Shown: positions 1-8,750, numbered from the stretch's first letter. The stretch is 64,000 nucleotides of DNA from JBBPZA01 sp963797015 (GCA_963797015.1 CAWCNV010000001.1:186001-250000); one strand, 5' to 3'. The notes: a model not told the origin generated them from the sequence alone. A program made the numbers and translations.

Positions 1-1475
1 TGGTCGTGCCGGCCTTCGAGGGCGCGCGGCCGGACCGGATCGTCGGCATGGGCCTGAACATGTACGACGTGCTCTCGCTCGACCGCCGGCGCCGGCGTCG
101 CCGGCGGCGCGGGGGAGGGGAGGACGGAGAGAACAACGACGGGGCGGTCGAATGGAGCCCCGAGCGCCACCGCACGATCAGCGGCGAGGAGGTCGTCGAG
201 CTGCTGCCGGCGCTCGCGTCGCGCGAGCCGAGCGCGGGCTATTTGTTCTACGACTGCCAGACCGACGACGTGCGCCTGGTTCTCACCGTGCTGGGCGAGG
301 CCGAGCGCTTCGGCGCGATCTGCGCGAACCGGCTCGAGGTCGTCGAGCTCGTCCACGACGAGGCCGGGCGCGTCGCGGCCGGCGTGGTGGTCGAGGATCG
401 CGAGCAGGGCGGTCGCTTCACGATCCAGGCCGCCAACGTCGTGAACGCGACCGGGGTGTGGGCCGACCGCATCCGCCCCGAGGAGCTCCACGACGAGGCC
501 GAGGTCCCGACGATCCGGCCCAGCCGCGGCACGCACGTGACGCTTGCCCGCGAGCGCCTGCCGCTCGACGCCGGCGCGATCCTCCCCGCCGGCGAGGGGC
601 GCACTGTCTTCGCCCTGCCCTGGCTGGGGTCGACCCTGCTCGGGACGACCGACAACGACTACGACGGCGACATCGATGACGTGCGCCCGGCGCGCGACGA
701 CGCGGACTACCTGCTGGGCGCCGCCGGGAGCTTCTTCGAGACCGACCTGCGCGACGAGGACGTCACCGGCGCCTACGCCGGCGTGCGGCCGCTGATCTCG
801 CGCACCGACGCCAAGAAGTCCGTCGACATCTCGCGCAAGGCCGAGCTGTACGAGACCTCGAGCGGGCTCATCACCATCACCGGCGGCAAGCTCACCACCT
901 GGCGGCGGATGGCGAAGATGGCCGTGGACCGCCTGGTCGAGCGCGAGGATCGCGAGGCGCCGTGCCGGACGCAGGAGATCCCGCTGGGGCTGGCCGTCGA
1001 CGTCGACGAGCTGCCCACGGTCGAGGGGGTGCCCGCGGAATCGCGCGCCGCGCTGGCCGCCCGCTACGGCCACGCCGCCCACGACGTGCTCGCGCTCGCC
1101 GCCGAGCGCGGCGAGCTCGCCCAGCCGATCGTGCCGGGGCACCCCGACCTGCTCGCCGAGGCGGTGTTCGCCGGCCGGCGCGAGCAGGCTCGCAGCGCCG
1201 CCGACGTGCTCCTGCGCCGCACGCGCCTGGGGCTTCTGGCGGCGCGCGAGCTGACCGCTCCCGGCCCCGGAGCGCCCGAGCGCGTGGCGGCCGCGCTGGG
1301 CGCCGAGCGTGGCTGGGACGAGCAGCGCGTGGCTGCCGAGGCGCAGCGCTTCCGCGACGTCGCGCGCGAGCAGCACCTCGTGCAGCCCGCCGCCGAGCCG
1401 GCGCCGGCGGAGGACGATGCCCCGCCGACCCCGGTACCCGCCGGGGGCGACGCCCCTGTCGGGCAGGATCCGTAA
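1..1475 (+). CDS. glpD: Glycerol-3-phosphate dehydrogenase (FAD), 3' part
   Basis: The reading frame is open from the window edge, so the N-terminus with the FAD-binding GxGxxG is missing. The remainder matches aerobic GlpD: GMGLNMYDVLS, the NATGVWAD segment, RPSRGTHV, LPWLGSTLLGTTDNDY, GVRPLIS and the ITGGKLTTWR motif close to the FAD/substrate site. The family oxidises sn-glycerol 3-phosphate to dihydroxyacetone phosphate at the membrane and feeds electrons to quinones. After LSLD there is an odd run of nine arginines followed by a Gly/Glu/Asn stretch before the conserved HRTISGEEV; this looks like a low-complexity loop insertion. The C-terminal helical domain is followed by an Ala/Pro-rich tail. 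Identification is firm; only the start is unseen. Confidence 0.93.
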   Translation, partial: VVPAFEGARPDRIVGMGLNMYDVLSLDRRRRRRRRRGGGEDGENNDGAVEWSPERHRTISGEEVVELLPALASREPSAGYLFYDCQTDDVRLVLTVLGEAERFGAICANRLEVVELVHDEAGRVAAGVVVEDREQGGRFTIQAANVVNATGVWADRIRPEELHDEAEVPTIRPSRGTHVTLARERLPLDAGAILPAGEGRTVFALPWLGSTLLGTTDNDYDGDIDDVRPARDDADYLLGAAGSFFETDLRDEDVTGAYAGVRPLISRTDAKKSVDISRKAELYETSSGLITITGGKLTTWRRMAKMAVDRLVEREDREAPCRTQEIPLGLAVDVDELPTVEGVPAESRAALAARYGHAAHDVLALAAERGELAQPIVPGHPDLLAEAVFAGRREQARSAADVLLRRTRLGLLAARELTAPGPGAPERVAAALGAERGWDEQRVAAEAQRFRDVAREQHLVQPAAEPAPAEDDAPPTPVPAGGDAPVGQDP

Positions 1476-1506
1476 CTTTCCGCTCCCTCCCCGGTTGGAA
1501 TCCATC

Positions 1507-3465
1507 GTGCGCGCGTGCATCCTCGTCCTGCTGCTCGCGGCTCCGGCGCTGCTGATCGCGGCGCCGGTCGCCGGCGCGGCCTACTTTCCCGGCGACGTGA
1601 TCGACCCGGGCCCCGGCGTCTCCGCGGTCGAGAGCGCAGACCTGGCCTCCGACGGGACCGGCGGCGTCGCCTACCTGCGCACCGACGGCGGCGTCGACCA
1701 CCTGTTCGTCGCGCGGTTGCTGAATGGGCGCCTCGGCGCGGGCGAGCGCGTCGACACGGGTGTGCCGGAGGCGGCCTCGAACGCCGGTCTGGTGGGGATC
1801 GACGGCGGCCGGCTGACCGTGGTGTGGAACGCCGGCGGGCGCCTGATGGCCAGCTCGCGCGCGGCCGGCGACGGCGCCTGGGCTCCCGCCGCCACGATCT
1901 ACGATCAGCGCGCGGCGGGCAGGAACGTCACCAACGTCTCCTTCGACGCGAGCATCAACGGCGTGCCCTACGCGGCGTTCACCACCACGGGCGGCGGCGT
2001 GAGCGCCGACGTGCGCTCGGCGCGGATGGTCGGCGGGGCGTGGGTCGTGGACTCCAGGCCGCTCGACGTCAACCCGGCCGCCAACGCCGGCGACGGCCCG
2101 CTCAAGCGCCCCGACGTGGCCGCGAACGACGAGGGCACGTCGTTCGTGGTCTGGGGCGAGACGGGGTCTGACGGCCGCAGCCACGTCTTCGGCCGCCGCG
2201 TGACGCGCAGCGGGGTCGCGAGCACGGTGCGCGAGATCAGCGTTCCGTCGCTCGACGGGCGTCCCGGGGTGGGCGCCGACAGCGCCGAGATGAGCCAGGA
2301 GTTCGACTCGAGCTACGGCTGGGTCGTGTTCCGCGAGCGCTTCGCCGACGGCTCCACGACGCGCAGCCGCACGATCGCGCGCCGGCTCGTGGCCTCGGAC
2401 TTCGACCCGCCGGTGACCATCGACGGGCTCGGCTTCCCGGCCGGCGATGGCAGCGCGACGCCGCGGATCAGCATCGACGGCCGCGGTCGCGGCCTGGCGA
2501 CCTCGGTACGCGACGCCTCGTTCGCGACCGTCGGCGCCCTGATCCGGGACGACGTCGTGCAGCCTCCGGCGCGGCTGGACTCGCTGCCCAACGCGGCGAC
2601 GTCGTATGCCGTCCCTTCCGCCGCCGAGGGCGGCGACGCGGCGCTGGCCTGGCAGCGGACCCCCGCGCCGGGCCTGCCGGCCGAGATCCGCGCGCGGACC
2701 TACGACAACGCGGCCTTCGGCCCCGAGGCGTTGCTCTCGCGGCCGCAGCTCGGAAGCGCGGACGCCGGCCGCGGGCTGGTCGCGGCCTCAGACCGCCCCG
2801 GGAACACGATCGTGGCCTTCGTCCAGGGCGCGGCCGGGGCCCGCAAGCTCGTGGTCGCGGTGGACGATCGGCCCCCGAGCACTCCGCGCCTGCGTCGCTT
2901 CGGCGGGTCGAGCGACGAGTGGCTTCGCGACACCCGGCCCACGCTGTCGTGGTCGTCGGCCCCCGACCAGTGGGGCGCGCTCACCTATCAGGTGTTCGCG
3001 GGGCCGGTCCTGATCGACACGACGACGGCGACGAGCTTCAGGCCGCCGGGCAACCTTCCCGACGGCGATTATCCCCTGCGCGTCGCCGCGGTCGATCAGC
3101 GCCAGCAGCGCACGCTCGGGCCCGTCCGCGACGCCAAGGTCGACACGACCAAGCCGACCGGCACGGTCAAGGCGACGCGCGCGGTCATCAGCCGCAGGAT
3201 GCGGCTGAAGCTCAAGATCGCGGACCTCGGGCCGGCGCCTGCGCCGGGGGCGGCCCGGGTCGCGGGCTCGGGTGTCGTGCGGGTCAAGGTCGACTTCGGC
3301 GACCGCTCGCGGCGCACGGCCAAGCGCAGCACCGAGACGCTCGAGCGGCTCAAGGTCTCGCACGTCTATCGCCGGACGGGCTCGTTCAGGGTCACCGTGC
3401 GGCTCTACGACCGGGCCGGCAACGCGACCAAGGTCAAGACCGTCGTGAAGGTGACGCGGAGGTAG
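1507..3465 (+). CDS. Secreted protein with C-terminal PKD-like domain
   Basis: I chose the GTG at 1507 because the protein then begins with a clean signal peptide: RACILVLLLAAPALLIAAPVAGA. The frame is open further upstream, but that part overlaps glpD and has no protein-like character. The mature protein of about 625 residues has a long middle region with repeated short Asp/Gly-rich beta segments (SFDASINGVPYAAF, DGRGRGLATSV), which suggests a beta-propeller-like fold. An Fn3/Big-like stretch follows, and the end carries a PKD signature (VDFGDRS ... HVYRRTGSFRVTV ... DRAGNATKV). PKD domains usually mediate extracellular binding. Its stop codon overlaps the folP start by one base (TAGTG). No enzymatic motif was recognised; the function is unknown. 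Confidence 0.75.
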   Translation: MRACILVLLLAAPALLIAAPVAGAAYFPGDVIDPGPGVSAVESADLASDGTGGVAYLRTDGGVDHLFVARLLNGRLGAGERVDTGVPEAASNAGLVGIDGGRLTVVWNAGGRLMASSRAAGDGAWAPAATIYDQRAAGRNVTNVSFDASINGVPYAAFTTTGGGVSADVRSARMVGGAWVVDSRPLDVNPAANAGDGPLKRPDVAANDEGTSFVVWGETGSDGRSHVFGRRVTRSGVASTVREISVPSLDGRPGVGADSAEMSQEFDSSYGWVVFRERFADGSTTRSRTIARRLVASDFDPPVTIDGLGFPAGDGSATPRISIDGRGRGLATSVRDASFATVGALIRDDVVQPPARLDSLPNAATSYAVPSAAEGGDAALAWQRTPAPGLPAEIRARTYDNAAFGPEALLSRPQLGSADAGRGLVAASDRPGNTIVAFVQGAAGARKLVVAVDDRPPSTPRLRRFGGSSDEWLRDTRPTLSWSSAPDQWGALTYQVFAGPVLIDTTTATSFRPPGNLPDGDYPLRVAAVDQRQQRTLGPVRDAKVDTTKPTGTVKATRAVISRRMRLKLKIADLGPAPAPGAARVAGSGVVRVKVDFGDRSRRTAKRSTETLERLKVSHVYRRTGSFRVTVRLYDRAGNATKVKTVVKVTRR

Positions 3466-4370
3466 TGGCGCCCGCGCCGGTGCTGCGCGTCCGGGGCCGG
3501 ACGCTCTCGCTCGGCTCGGGCCCGCTGCTGATGGGCATCGTCAACGCGACGCCCGACTCGTTCTCCGATCCGGGCGAGCTGCCGACGCTCTCCGCGCGCG
3601 TGGAGCGCGCCGCGCGGCTGGTCGAGGAGGGGGCGGCGATCGTCGACGTAGGGGGCGAGACCGCCGCCGTGCACCGCCCGGCGGTCGCCGTCGCAGAGGA
3701 GCTCGAGCGCGTCGTGCCGGTCGTCGAGGCGGTGGCCCGGAGGCTGGACGTGGTCGTGTCGGTCGACACCTACAAGCCCGAGGTGGCCGCCGCGGCGATC
3801 GACGCGGGGGCGGCGATCGTCAACGACGTCAGCGGGCTGGCGGACCCCGGGCTGGCCGACGTGTGCGCGCGCACGGGCGCTGCGCTGGTCGTCATGCACA
3901 CGCGCGCGCAGCCGAAGGAGAAGGTGCTCGACCACCCGTATCCGGGCGACGATGTCGCCGCCGACGTGGAGGGCTTCCTGCGCGAGCGATTGTCGCTGGC
4001 CGCGGCGCGGGGGGTCGCGTCCGAGCAGACGATTCTCGATCCTGGCCCCGACTTCGGGAAGACGCCGGCCCAGACGGTCGCCGCGCTGCGCTCGCTGGAG
4101 CGCCTGCACCCGCTCGGCCGTCCGCTGCTGCTGGCCGTCTCGCGCAAGGACTTCATCGGCGCGATCGTCGGACGCGGTCCGCGCGAGCGGCTCGCGGGGA
4201 CGCTGGCCGCGGTGGGGGAGGGCGTCGACGCCGGCGCGCACATCCTCCGCGTCCACGACGTTCGCGAGGTCGCGGACTTCGTGGCGGTGCGGGCGACGCT
4301 GCGCGGGGAGCGCTCGTTGGGGGCGGACGCGCGCCTCCCTGACGAGCTGCGCCGCGAGCCGGCGCCCTGA
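3465..4370 (+). CDS. folP: Dihydropteroate synthase
   Basis: DHPS condenses 6-hydroxymethyl-7,8-dihydropterin diphosphate with p-aminobenzoate in folate synthesis. Family motifs are present in order: GIVNATPDSFSD, DVGGET, VDTYKPEV, NDVSGL, VVMHTR, DPGPDFGKT, LLAVSRKDFIG and a final IRVHDV (HILRVHDV). The start is the GTG at 3465, whose first base is the last base of the preceding TAG; this gives 301 residues, normal for the family. The loop after GGE reads TAAVHRP rather than the common STRPGA, a variant class of the pABA-binding loop. The rest of the folate pathway is not nearby. Transcription is probably coupled to the secreted protein upstream. Confidence 0.93.
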   Translation: MAPAPVLRVRGRTLSLGSGPLLMGIVNATPDSFSDPGELPTLSARVERAARLVEEGAAIVDVGGETAAVHRPAVAVAEELERVVPVVEAVARRLDVVVSVDTYKPEVAAAAIDAGAAIVNDVSGLADPGLADVCARTGAALVVMHTRAQPKEKVLDHPYPGDDVAADVEGFLRERLSLAAARGVASEQTILDPGPDFGKTPAQTVAALRSLERLHPLGRPLLLAVSRKDFIGAIVGRGPRERLAGTLAAVGEGVDAGAHILRVHDVREVADFVAVRATLRGERSLGADARLPDELRREPAP

Positions 4371-4454
4371 GCCGCTACTCTGCCCGCCGAGTCGCCGGCC
4401 GCTGACCGTCAACGCGGCCGGACGCCAACCGACACCGACGAAGGGAGCCCCCAC

Positions 4455-5705
4455 ATGTCCGTCCTCGGCCGCTCAGAGCTCGAGCGCAGCCCGCTCGCCG
4501 ACCTGCACATGATCGCCTCGGAGCTGGGGATCGACGGCTATCGCCGGCTGCGCAAGGCCGACCTGATCGCCGCGATCCTCGAGCGGCAGGGGGGAGAGGA
4601 GGACGGCGATGGTGACGATGCGTCCTCCGAGCCCGCTCCCGCGGCCCAGCCGCGCCGCTCGCGCGGCGGGCGGCGCAGGCGGGGCCCCGCGCGCGACGCC
4701 GACCCGGGCGACGAGCGGGCGGATGAGAGCTCGAAGGAGGACGGGTCGAGCGACGAGGCGCCCGCCTCGCGCGAGCCGGCCGCTTCCCGCGAGGAGGCGC
4801 CCGACCGGTCCGTGGAGGGCGTGGTCGAGGTCCTCAGCGGCGGCTCGGGCTTCGTGCGCGTCAGCCCGCCCGAGCCCTCGGAGGAGGACGTCTACGTGTC
4901 GGCCGCCCAGGTTCGCCGCTGCGACCTCGTCAGCGGCGACACGGTCACCGGGCCGGTGCGGGCGCCGCGGCGCTCCGAGCGCCATCCGTCGCTGATCCGT
5001 GTCGACACCATCAACGGCGTGCCGGCCGACGAGGTCGCGGCGGGGACGCCGTTCGACGAGCTTCCGGCCGGCTACCCGAGCGAGCGCTTCGCGCTGGGCG
5101 GTGAGGACCCGACGGTCAAGGCGATCGAATGGCTCACGCCCTTCGGCCGCGGCTCGCGGGTGACGATCACCGGCCCGGCGCGGGCCGGCAAGACCGAGGC
5201 GCTGCGACGGGTGGCCGGGGCGCTTTCGGGCGTCGAGGGCCTGTCGCTGTCGGTGGTTCTCGCCGGGGTGCGGCCCGAGGAGGTGAGCGTGTGGCGAGAG
5301 GGTCCGGTCGAGCCGGCCGCCGCCGTGACGTTCGCGGCCTCGGCGGACTCGCAGTCCCAGGCCGTGGAGCGCGTGGTCGACCAGGCGCGGCGCGTGGCCG
5401 CTCGCGGCGGCGACGCGGTGGTGCTCGTCGACGCCCTCGATGGACTGCATCCGCACGCGGCGCGCAAGGCGCTGGCCGCCGCCCGCAACATCGTCGATGG
5501 CGGCTCGCTCACGATCGTGGCGACGGCCTCCGCGCCGCTGGGCGGCGAGACGACCGTCATCGCGCTCGACGCGGCGCTGACCAGCACCGGCCGCTTCCCT
5601 GCCCTGGACCTCGGCGAGAGCGGCACCGTGCGCCCGGAGCTGCTGGTGGGGGAGGCCGGAGCCGAGGCCATAGCACGCGCGCGAGCCGAGGCGATGGGCT
5701 CTTAG
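4455..5705 (+). CDS. Rho-like transcription termination factor, degenerate ATPase
   Basis: The order is that of Rho: an N-terminal Rho_N helix domain (residues about 7-46, ending RKADLIAAIL), an acidic/arginine-rich linker (47-118), an RNA-binding cold-shock-like fold (119-190, with GFVRVSPPEP and VYVSAAQVR), and a RecA-type ATPase domain. The P-loop is intact (GPARAGKT, 240-247), as is a Walker B Asp (VVLVDALDG). However, the stretch aligned with E. coli DERPEEV reads AGVRPEEV, losing the catalytic Glu. The Q-loop/R-loop region between Walker B and AARNIVDGGSLTIVAT is collapsed. The EFKGTGN / LSRKIAEKR region with the arginine finger is replaced by TVIALDAALTSTGR. AAGGGAG precedes the ATG. 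It is therefore either a pseudo-ATPase Rho paralogue or a strongly diverged Rho. Confidence 0.8.
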   Translation: MSVLGRSELERSPLADLHMIASELGIDGYRRLRKADLIAAILERQGGEEDGDGDDASSEPAPAAQPRRSRGGRRRRGPARDADPGDERADESSKEDGSSDEAPASREPAASREEAPDRSVEGVVEVLSGGSGFVRVSPPEPSEEDVYVSAAQVRRCDLVSGDTVTGPVRAPRRSERHPSLIRVDTINGVPADEVAAGTPFDELPAGYPSERFALGGEDPTVKAIEWLTPFGRGSRVTITGPARAGKTEALRRVAGALSGVEGLSLSVVLAGVRPEEVSVWREGPVEPAAAVTFAASADSQSQAVERVVDQARRVAARGGDAVVLVDALDGLHPHAARKALAAARNIVDGGSLTIVATASAPLGGETTVIALDAALTSTGRFPALDLGESGTVRPELLVGEAGAEAIARARAEAMGS

Positions 5706-5872
5706 AGCCCGTTTCACAACGATTCGGCACGCCCATCGCCGGCCATCCGCGGCGCCGGATCGCCACCCGCAATGCTCGCAATGGCGCTGCCATTGCTGCG
5801 CTTGCGTGCGGCGCCCGGCATCCACGGCTGACCGCCGCTGGTCGGGCCGCCTGTTATGAAACGAACTCTTAG
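5701..5872. repeat. 172-bp imperfect palindrome (MITE-like or giant hairpin)
   Basis: The arms are symmetric about position 5786.5. The outer 19-20 bases (5701-5720 and 5853-5872) match as an inverted repeat at about 15 of 19 positions (TTAGAGCCCGTTTCACAAC against TAAGAGTTCGTTTCATAAC). The centre is a perfect 8-bp stem, GCAATGGC-gct-GCCATTGC (5778-5796). The interior arms are also recognisably complementary. It contains the last bases and stop codon of the Rho-like gene and sits between two convergent genes, so it could act as a bidirectional terminator. The end sequences resemble terminal inverted repeats of a small non-autonomous transposon; no target-site duplication was established. Confidence 0.6.
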
Positions 5873-5885
5873 CGCGGAAGGTCCG

Positions 5886-6344
5886 CTAGCGCGGCACGTA
5901 CGCGACCCGGCCCCACGACGGCTCGGGCGACAGCTCGATCGCCTCGCCGCCGCGGTCGGGCTGGATGTAGGCGAAGGTCTGCGACTCGGCCTGGTAGGAC
6001 ACGTCGAGCTCGCCCTCCTTGACGCGCTGGTCCAGCCAGGCGCTGCGGAAGATCAGCCGCCGCAGCCAGTGCACGAGCGAGCGGTCCGCCGGACCGACGA
6101 GCTCGGGCCAGCAGTCGTTGACGTGGTCTCCCAGCGCGCTCGCGGGATCGTGCACCTCGCCGTTGACGACCAGGTTCACGAGGTCCTCGCGCTCGGGGTC
6201 GTCGAGGCGGCCGCCGACGAAGCCGAGCTTGATCGCGGCCTGCTCGCAGCGCTCGGTGAAGTCACGCTCGTTGAAGGTGAAGCGCAGCTCGCCGTACTCG
6301 AGCACGAAGTCCTCACCGGAGTTGTAGTTTCCGCGACGGCTCAT
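5886..6344 (-). CDS. Hypothetical protein, 152 aa
   Basis: The ATG at 6344 starts MSRRGNYNSGEDFVLEYGEL. The frame is open to 6464 upstream, but those residues are Arg/Pro/Gly-rich and look non-coding, so I prefer the shorter form. The protein is soluble, acidic, Trp-containing (WPELVG, VHWLRRL, SWGRVAYVPR) and has no signal peptide or membrane segment. I do not recognise the family. It is convergent with the Rho-like gene across the palindrome and divergent from the response regulator. It has protein-like composition over its whole length. Confidence 0.65.
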   Translation of the reverse strand: MSRRGNYNSGEDFVLEYGELRFTFNERDFTERCEQAAIKLGFVGGRLDDPEREDLVNLVVNGEVHDPASALGDHVNDCWPELVGPADRSLVHWLRRLIFRSAWLDQRVKEGELDVSYQAESQTFAYIQPDRGGEAIELSPEPSWGRVAYVPR

Positions 6345-6529
6345 CCCATGTTGCGCCCCGGAAACCCCGCGGGGGCGTCGGCATCCTACGGCCGGATCCT
6401 CCCGCGCAGAGAGGGCTGCAAGCGATGTTTCAGCTCCCGGCGGAGGCCGCTCCGCCCCAGCCACCCACCTGATCGGGCCGCTTCGAAAGGGGGGGGCGAA
6501 TGTCTGCCCCTCGGGAGCTAGGAGGGAGC

Positions 6530-7288
6530 ATGGACGACGAGCGCGCGACGATCCTGATCGTCGAGGACGACGCGGCGACCAGGAGCTTCCTCGCCGACAA
6601 CCTGTGCGCCGACGGTTACGAGCCGCTGACGGCCGACTGCGCGCGCGACGGGCTGCGACTGCTCCAGACCAAGTACCCCGACCTCGCGATCATCGACGTG
6701 GTCCTGCCCGACGGCTCCGGCCTGGACCTGATCCGGACGGTCCGCGGCGCCGACGGGCTCGCCAGCCGCGTCGACCCGCGCGTGCCGCTCGTCGCGGTCA
6801 GCGGCCGCGGCGGCGAGCTCGACCGGATCCGCGGCTTCGAGCGCGGCGCCGACGACTACGTCTGCAAGCCGTTCTCCTACGGCGAGCTTCGCGCGCGGCT
6901 GGCTGCCCTGCTGCGCCGGGCCGACGGGCGTCCGGGCGCGGGGCGCCTGCGGGTCGGGCCGCTCGAGATCGACCCTCCTTCTCGTGAGGTGCGCCTGCGC
7001 GGAGAGAGGGTCGAGCTGTCGCAGAAGGAGTATGCGTTGCTGCGGGCGCTCGCCGCCGAGCCGACGCGGGTGTGGACCAAGGACGAGCTCCTCCGCACGG
7101 TGTGGGGCTACCGCTCGATGGGCTCCACGCGCACGCTCGACTCGCATGCCTGCCGGCTGCGTCACAAGCTCGGTCGCCAGGGCGACGCCTTCGTCGTGAA
7201 CGTGTGGGGAGTCGGGTACCGGCTGGTCGACGGGCCGGTGCCCGACTCCCCACCGGATGGCGACGGGAGGGCGGCGGACGCGGCATGA
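6530..7288 (+). CDS. OmpR/PhoB-type response regulator
   Basis: Receiver domain: acidic pocket VEDD (residues 11-14), phosphoacceptor Asp56 in AIIDVVLPDG, the Ser of VAVSGRG, and the conserved Lys of DDYVCKPF. A winged-helix DNA-binding domain follows (LRVGPLEIDPPSREVRLRGE ... LSQKEYALLRAL ... VWGYRSMGSTRTLDSHACRLRHKLG ... VWGVGYRLV). I chose ATG 6530 over the ATG at 6500 because GGAGGGA lies at the right distance (6521-6527). Its stop overlaps the next gene's ATG (ATGA), so it is translated together with the histidine kinase. In this setting it probably controls expression linked to the CpaB/Tad pilus genes, but that is inference. Confidence 0.92.
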   Translation: MDDERATILIVEDDAATRSFLADNLCADGYEPLTADCARDGLRLLQTKYPDLAIIDVVLPDGSGLDLIRTVRGADGLASRVDPRVPLVAVSGRGGELDRIRGFERGADDYVCKPFSYGELRARLAALLRRADGRPGAGRLRVGPLEIDPPSREVRLRGERVELSQKEYALLRALAAEPTRVWTKDELLRTVWGYRSMGSTRTLDSHACRLRHKLGRQGDAFVVNVWGVGYRLVDGPVPDSPPDGDGRAADAA

Positions 7289-8031
7289 GCGCGGGGACGT
7301 CCATCGCGCTGCTGGGATGGCTGGTGGCGATGGCCGCCGCCGCCGTGGCGGCCGCGCTCTGGCGCGAGCTCGGCCGCCGCGCCGAGCTCATCGCGCGGGC
7401 GCTGCACGAGGTCCGGCGCCCGCTGACCGCAGCCCGGCTCGGGCTGCACGGGCTGGGGGAGGGCGACCGCGAGGCCGAGGAGCGCGCGCTCGCCGTGGAT
7501 CACGAGCTGCGCCGCGTCGCGTTCTCGCTCGAGGACCTCGACCGGGCGCGCGAGGGAGCGGCGCCGCCCGACTCGCTCGAGCCGATAGAGCTCAGTGAGC
7601 TGCTGCAGGAGGCCGCGGTGGCCTGGACGCCGGTGGCGAAGGCGTTCGGCGCCGAGGTTCGAGTGCTCGCGCCCCGGCGGGTCGCGATGCTGCGCGGCGA
7701 TCGCATGCGCCTGACACAGGCCTGCGGAAACCTGCTCGCCAACGCCATCGAGCACGCGGGCGGGCGGATCGAGCTGCGCGGGCGCGCGCTGGGAGCACGC
7801 GTGCGGATCGAGGTGATCGACGAGGGCCCCGGCCTCCCGGCGCCGGTGGCCCAGCTGGCACGCGGAGGGCGCTCCGGCCGCGGCCGCCGCGGGCGCGGGC
7901 TCGCGATCGCATCCGAGATAGCAGCCCGCCACGGCGGCACGCTCGCCTCCGCGCCGGCGGCCAGGGGAGCCCGTGTCGCCCTCGAGCTCCCGGCCGTGGG
8001 GACCGGAGCGGCGACGGGGAGGCCGGCGTGA
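7285..8031 (+). CDS. Sensor histidine kinase, short
   Basis: It starts at ATG 7285, overlapping the regulator's TGA. There is one N-terminal membrane helix (about residues 4-27), no periplasmic sensor domain, then an H-box HEVRRPLTAARL with the phosphoacceptor His. The HATPase module has an N-box (NLLANAIEHA), G1 (DEGPGL) and a G2-like segment (GRGRGLAIASEIAARHGG). At 248 residues it is among the smallest membrane kinases, so it may sense through its helix or a partner. The usual HExRTPLT has Arg for Thr at one position (HEVRRPLT), which is tolerated in some kinases. It partners the regulator upstream, and its TGA overlaps the start of the CpaB-like gene. Confidence 0.9.
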   Translation: MSAGTSIALLGWLVAMAAAAVAAALWRELGRRAELIARALHEVRRPLTAARLGLHGLGEGDREAEERALAVDHELRRVAFSLEDLDRAREGAAPPDSLEPIELSELLQEAAVAWTPVAKAFGAEVRVLAPRRVAMLRGDRMRLTQACGNLLANAIEHAGGRIELRGRALGARVRIEVIDEGPGLPAPVAQLARGGRSGRGRRGRGLAIASEIAARHGGTLASAPAARGARVALELPAVGTGAATGRPA

Positions 8032-8750
8032 CCCGACGCCGCCGCGGCATCCTGCTCCTCGGCCTCGCGCTGCTGCTCGGCGGGCTGGCCGCTTCGGACG
8101 TGGCGCGGCGCGAGTCCGCGCTCCACCGCGAGCTGGGGCCGCTGATCCCGGTCGTCGTCGCCCGTACGGAGCTTCCCAAGGGGGCGCGGCTCACGCAGGC
8201 GCGTGTGGCCGTGCGGCGCCTGCCTTCGCGCTTCGTATCTCCCGGGGCCTTCTCGTCGCCGGCCGAGCTGGCCGGGTTGCGGACGGCGATCGCGATCCCC
8301 GCCGGCGGCTTCCTCTCGGCCACCGCGCTCGACGACGGGTCGCCCGAGCCGTCCGGCCCGCCGATCCGCCCCGGCGAGCGGATCGCCGAGGTGGTGGCCG
8401 CCGGGCGCCCCGACCTCGTCGTCCCCGGCGCGCGCGTGGACGTGCTCGTTAGCCGCGACCAGGGCGACGGAGCCCAGGGCAGGACCGTGCTCGCGCTCGA
8501 GGACGTCGAGGTCCTGGCCGCCGCGCCGGCGCAGGCCACGACGGGCGACAGCGGAACGGACGGCGGAGGTGGGGGCGGCGCCGGCGGCGGCGCGCAGCGC
8601 GTCGCGGCCTCGCTGCGCGTGACGCTTCGCCAGGCCGTGTACCTGGCCGCGGCCCAGAGCTTCGCGCGCGAGCTGCGCCTGCTCCCCAGAGCGGCGGGCG
8701 ACCGCGCGCGCGGCGACGAGGGCCTCGCGGTGGACCAGTCGCTGTCCTGA
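8028..8750 (+). CDS. cpaB: CpaB/RcpC-like Flp pilus assembly protein (SAF domain)
   Basis: An N-terminal membrane helix (GILLLGLALLLGGLAASDVA) is followed by a SAF domain (VVVARTELPKGARLTQARVAVRRLP) and the RcpC-type beta region (GERIAEVVAAGRPDLVVPGARVDVLV ... VLALEDVEVLAA ... VTLRQAVYLAAAQSFARELRLLPR). A Gly-rich loop of about 15 residues interrupts the second half. CpaB acts in the periplasm or cell envelope during assembly of Tad/Flp pili. The GTG at 8028 overlaps the kinase TGA (GTGA). The ATPase and platform genes of the same system lie 10 kb downstream, beyond a degraded accessory region. Confidence 0.85.
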   Translation: MTRRRRGILLLGLALLLGGLAASDVARRESALHRELGPLIPVVVARTELPKGARLTQARVAVRRLPSRFVSPGAFSSPAELAGLRTAIAIPAGGFLSATALDDGSPEPSGPPIRPGERIAEVVAAGRPDLVVPGARVDVLVSRDQGDGAQGRTVLALEDVEVLAAAPAQATTGDSGTDGGGGGGAGGGAQRVAASLRVTLRQAVYLAAAQSFARELRLLPRAAGDRARGDEGLAVDQSLS

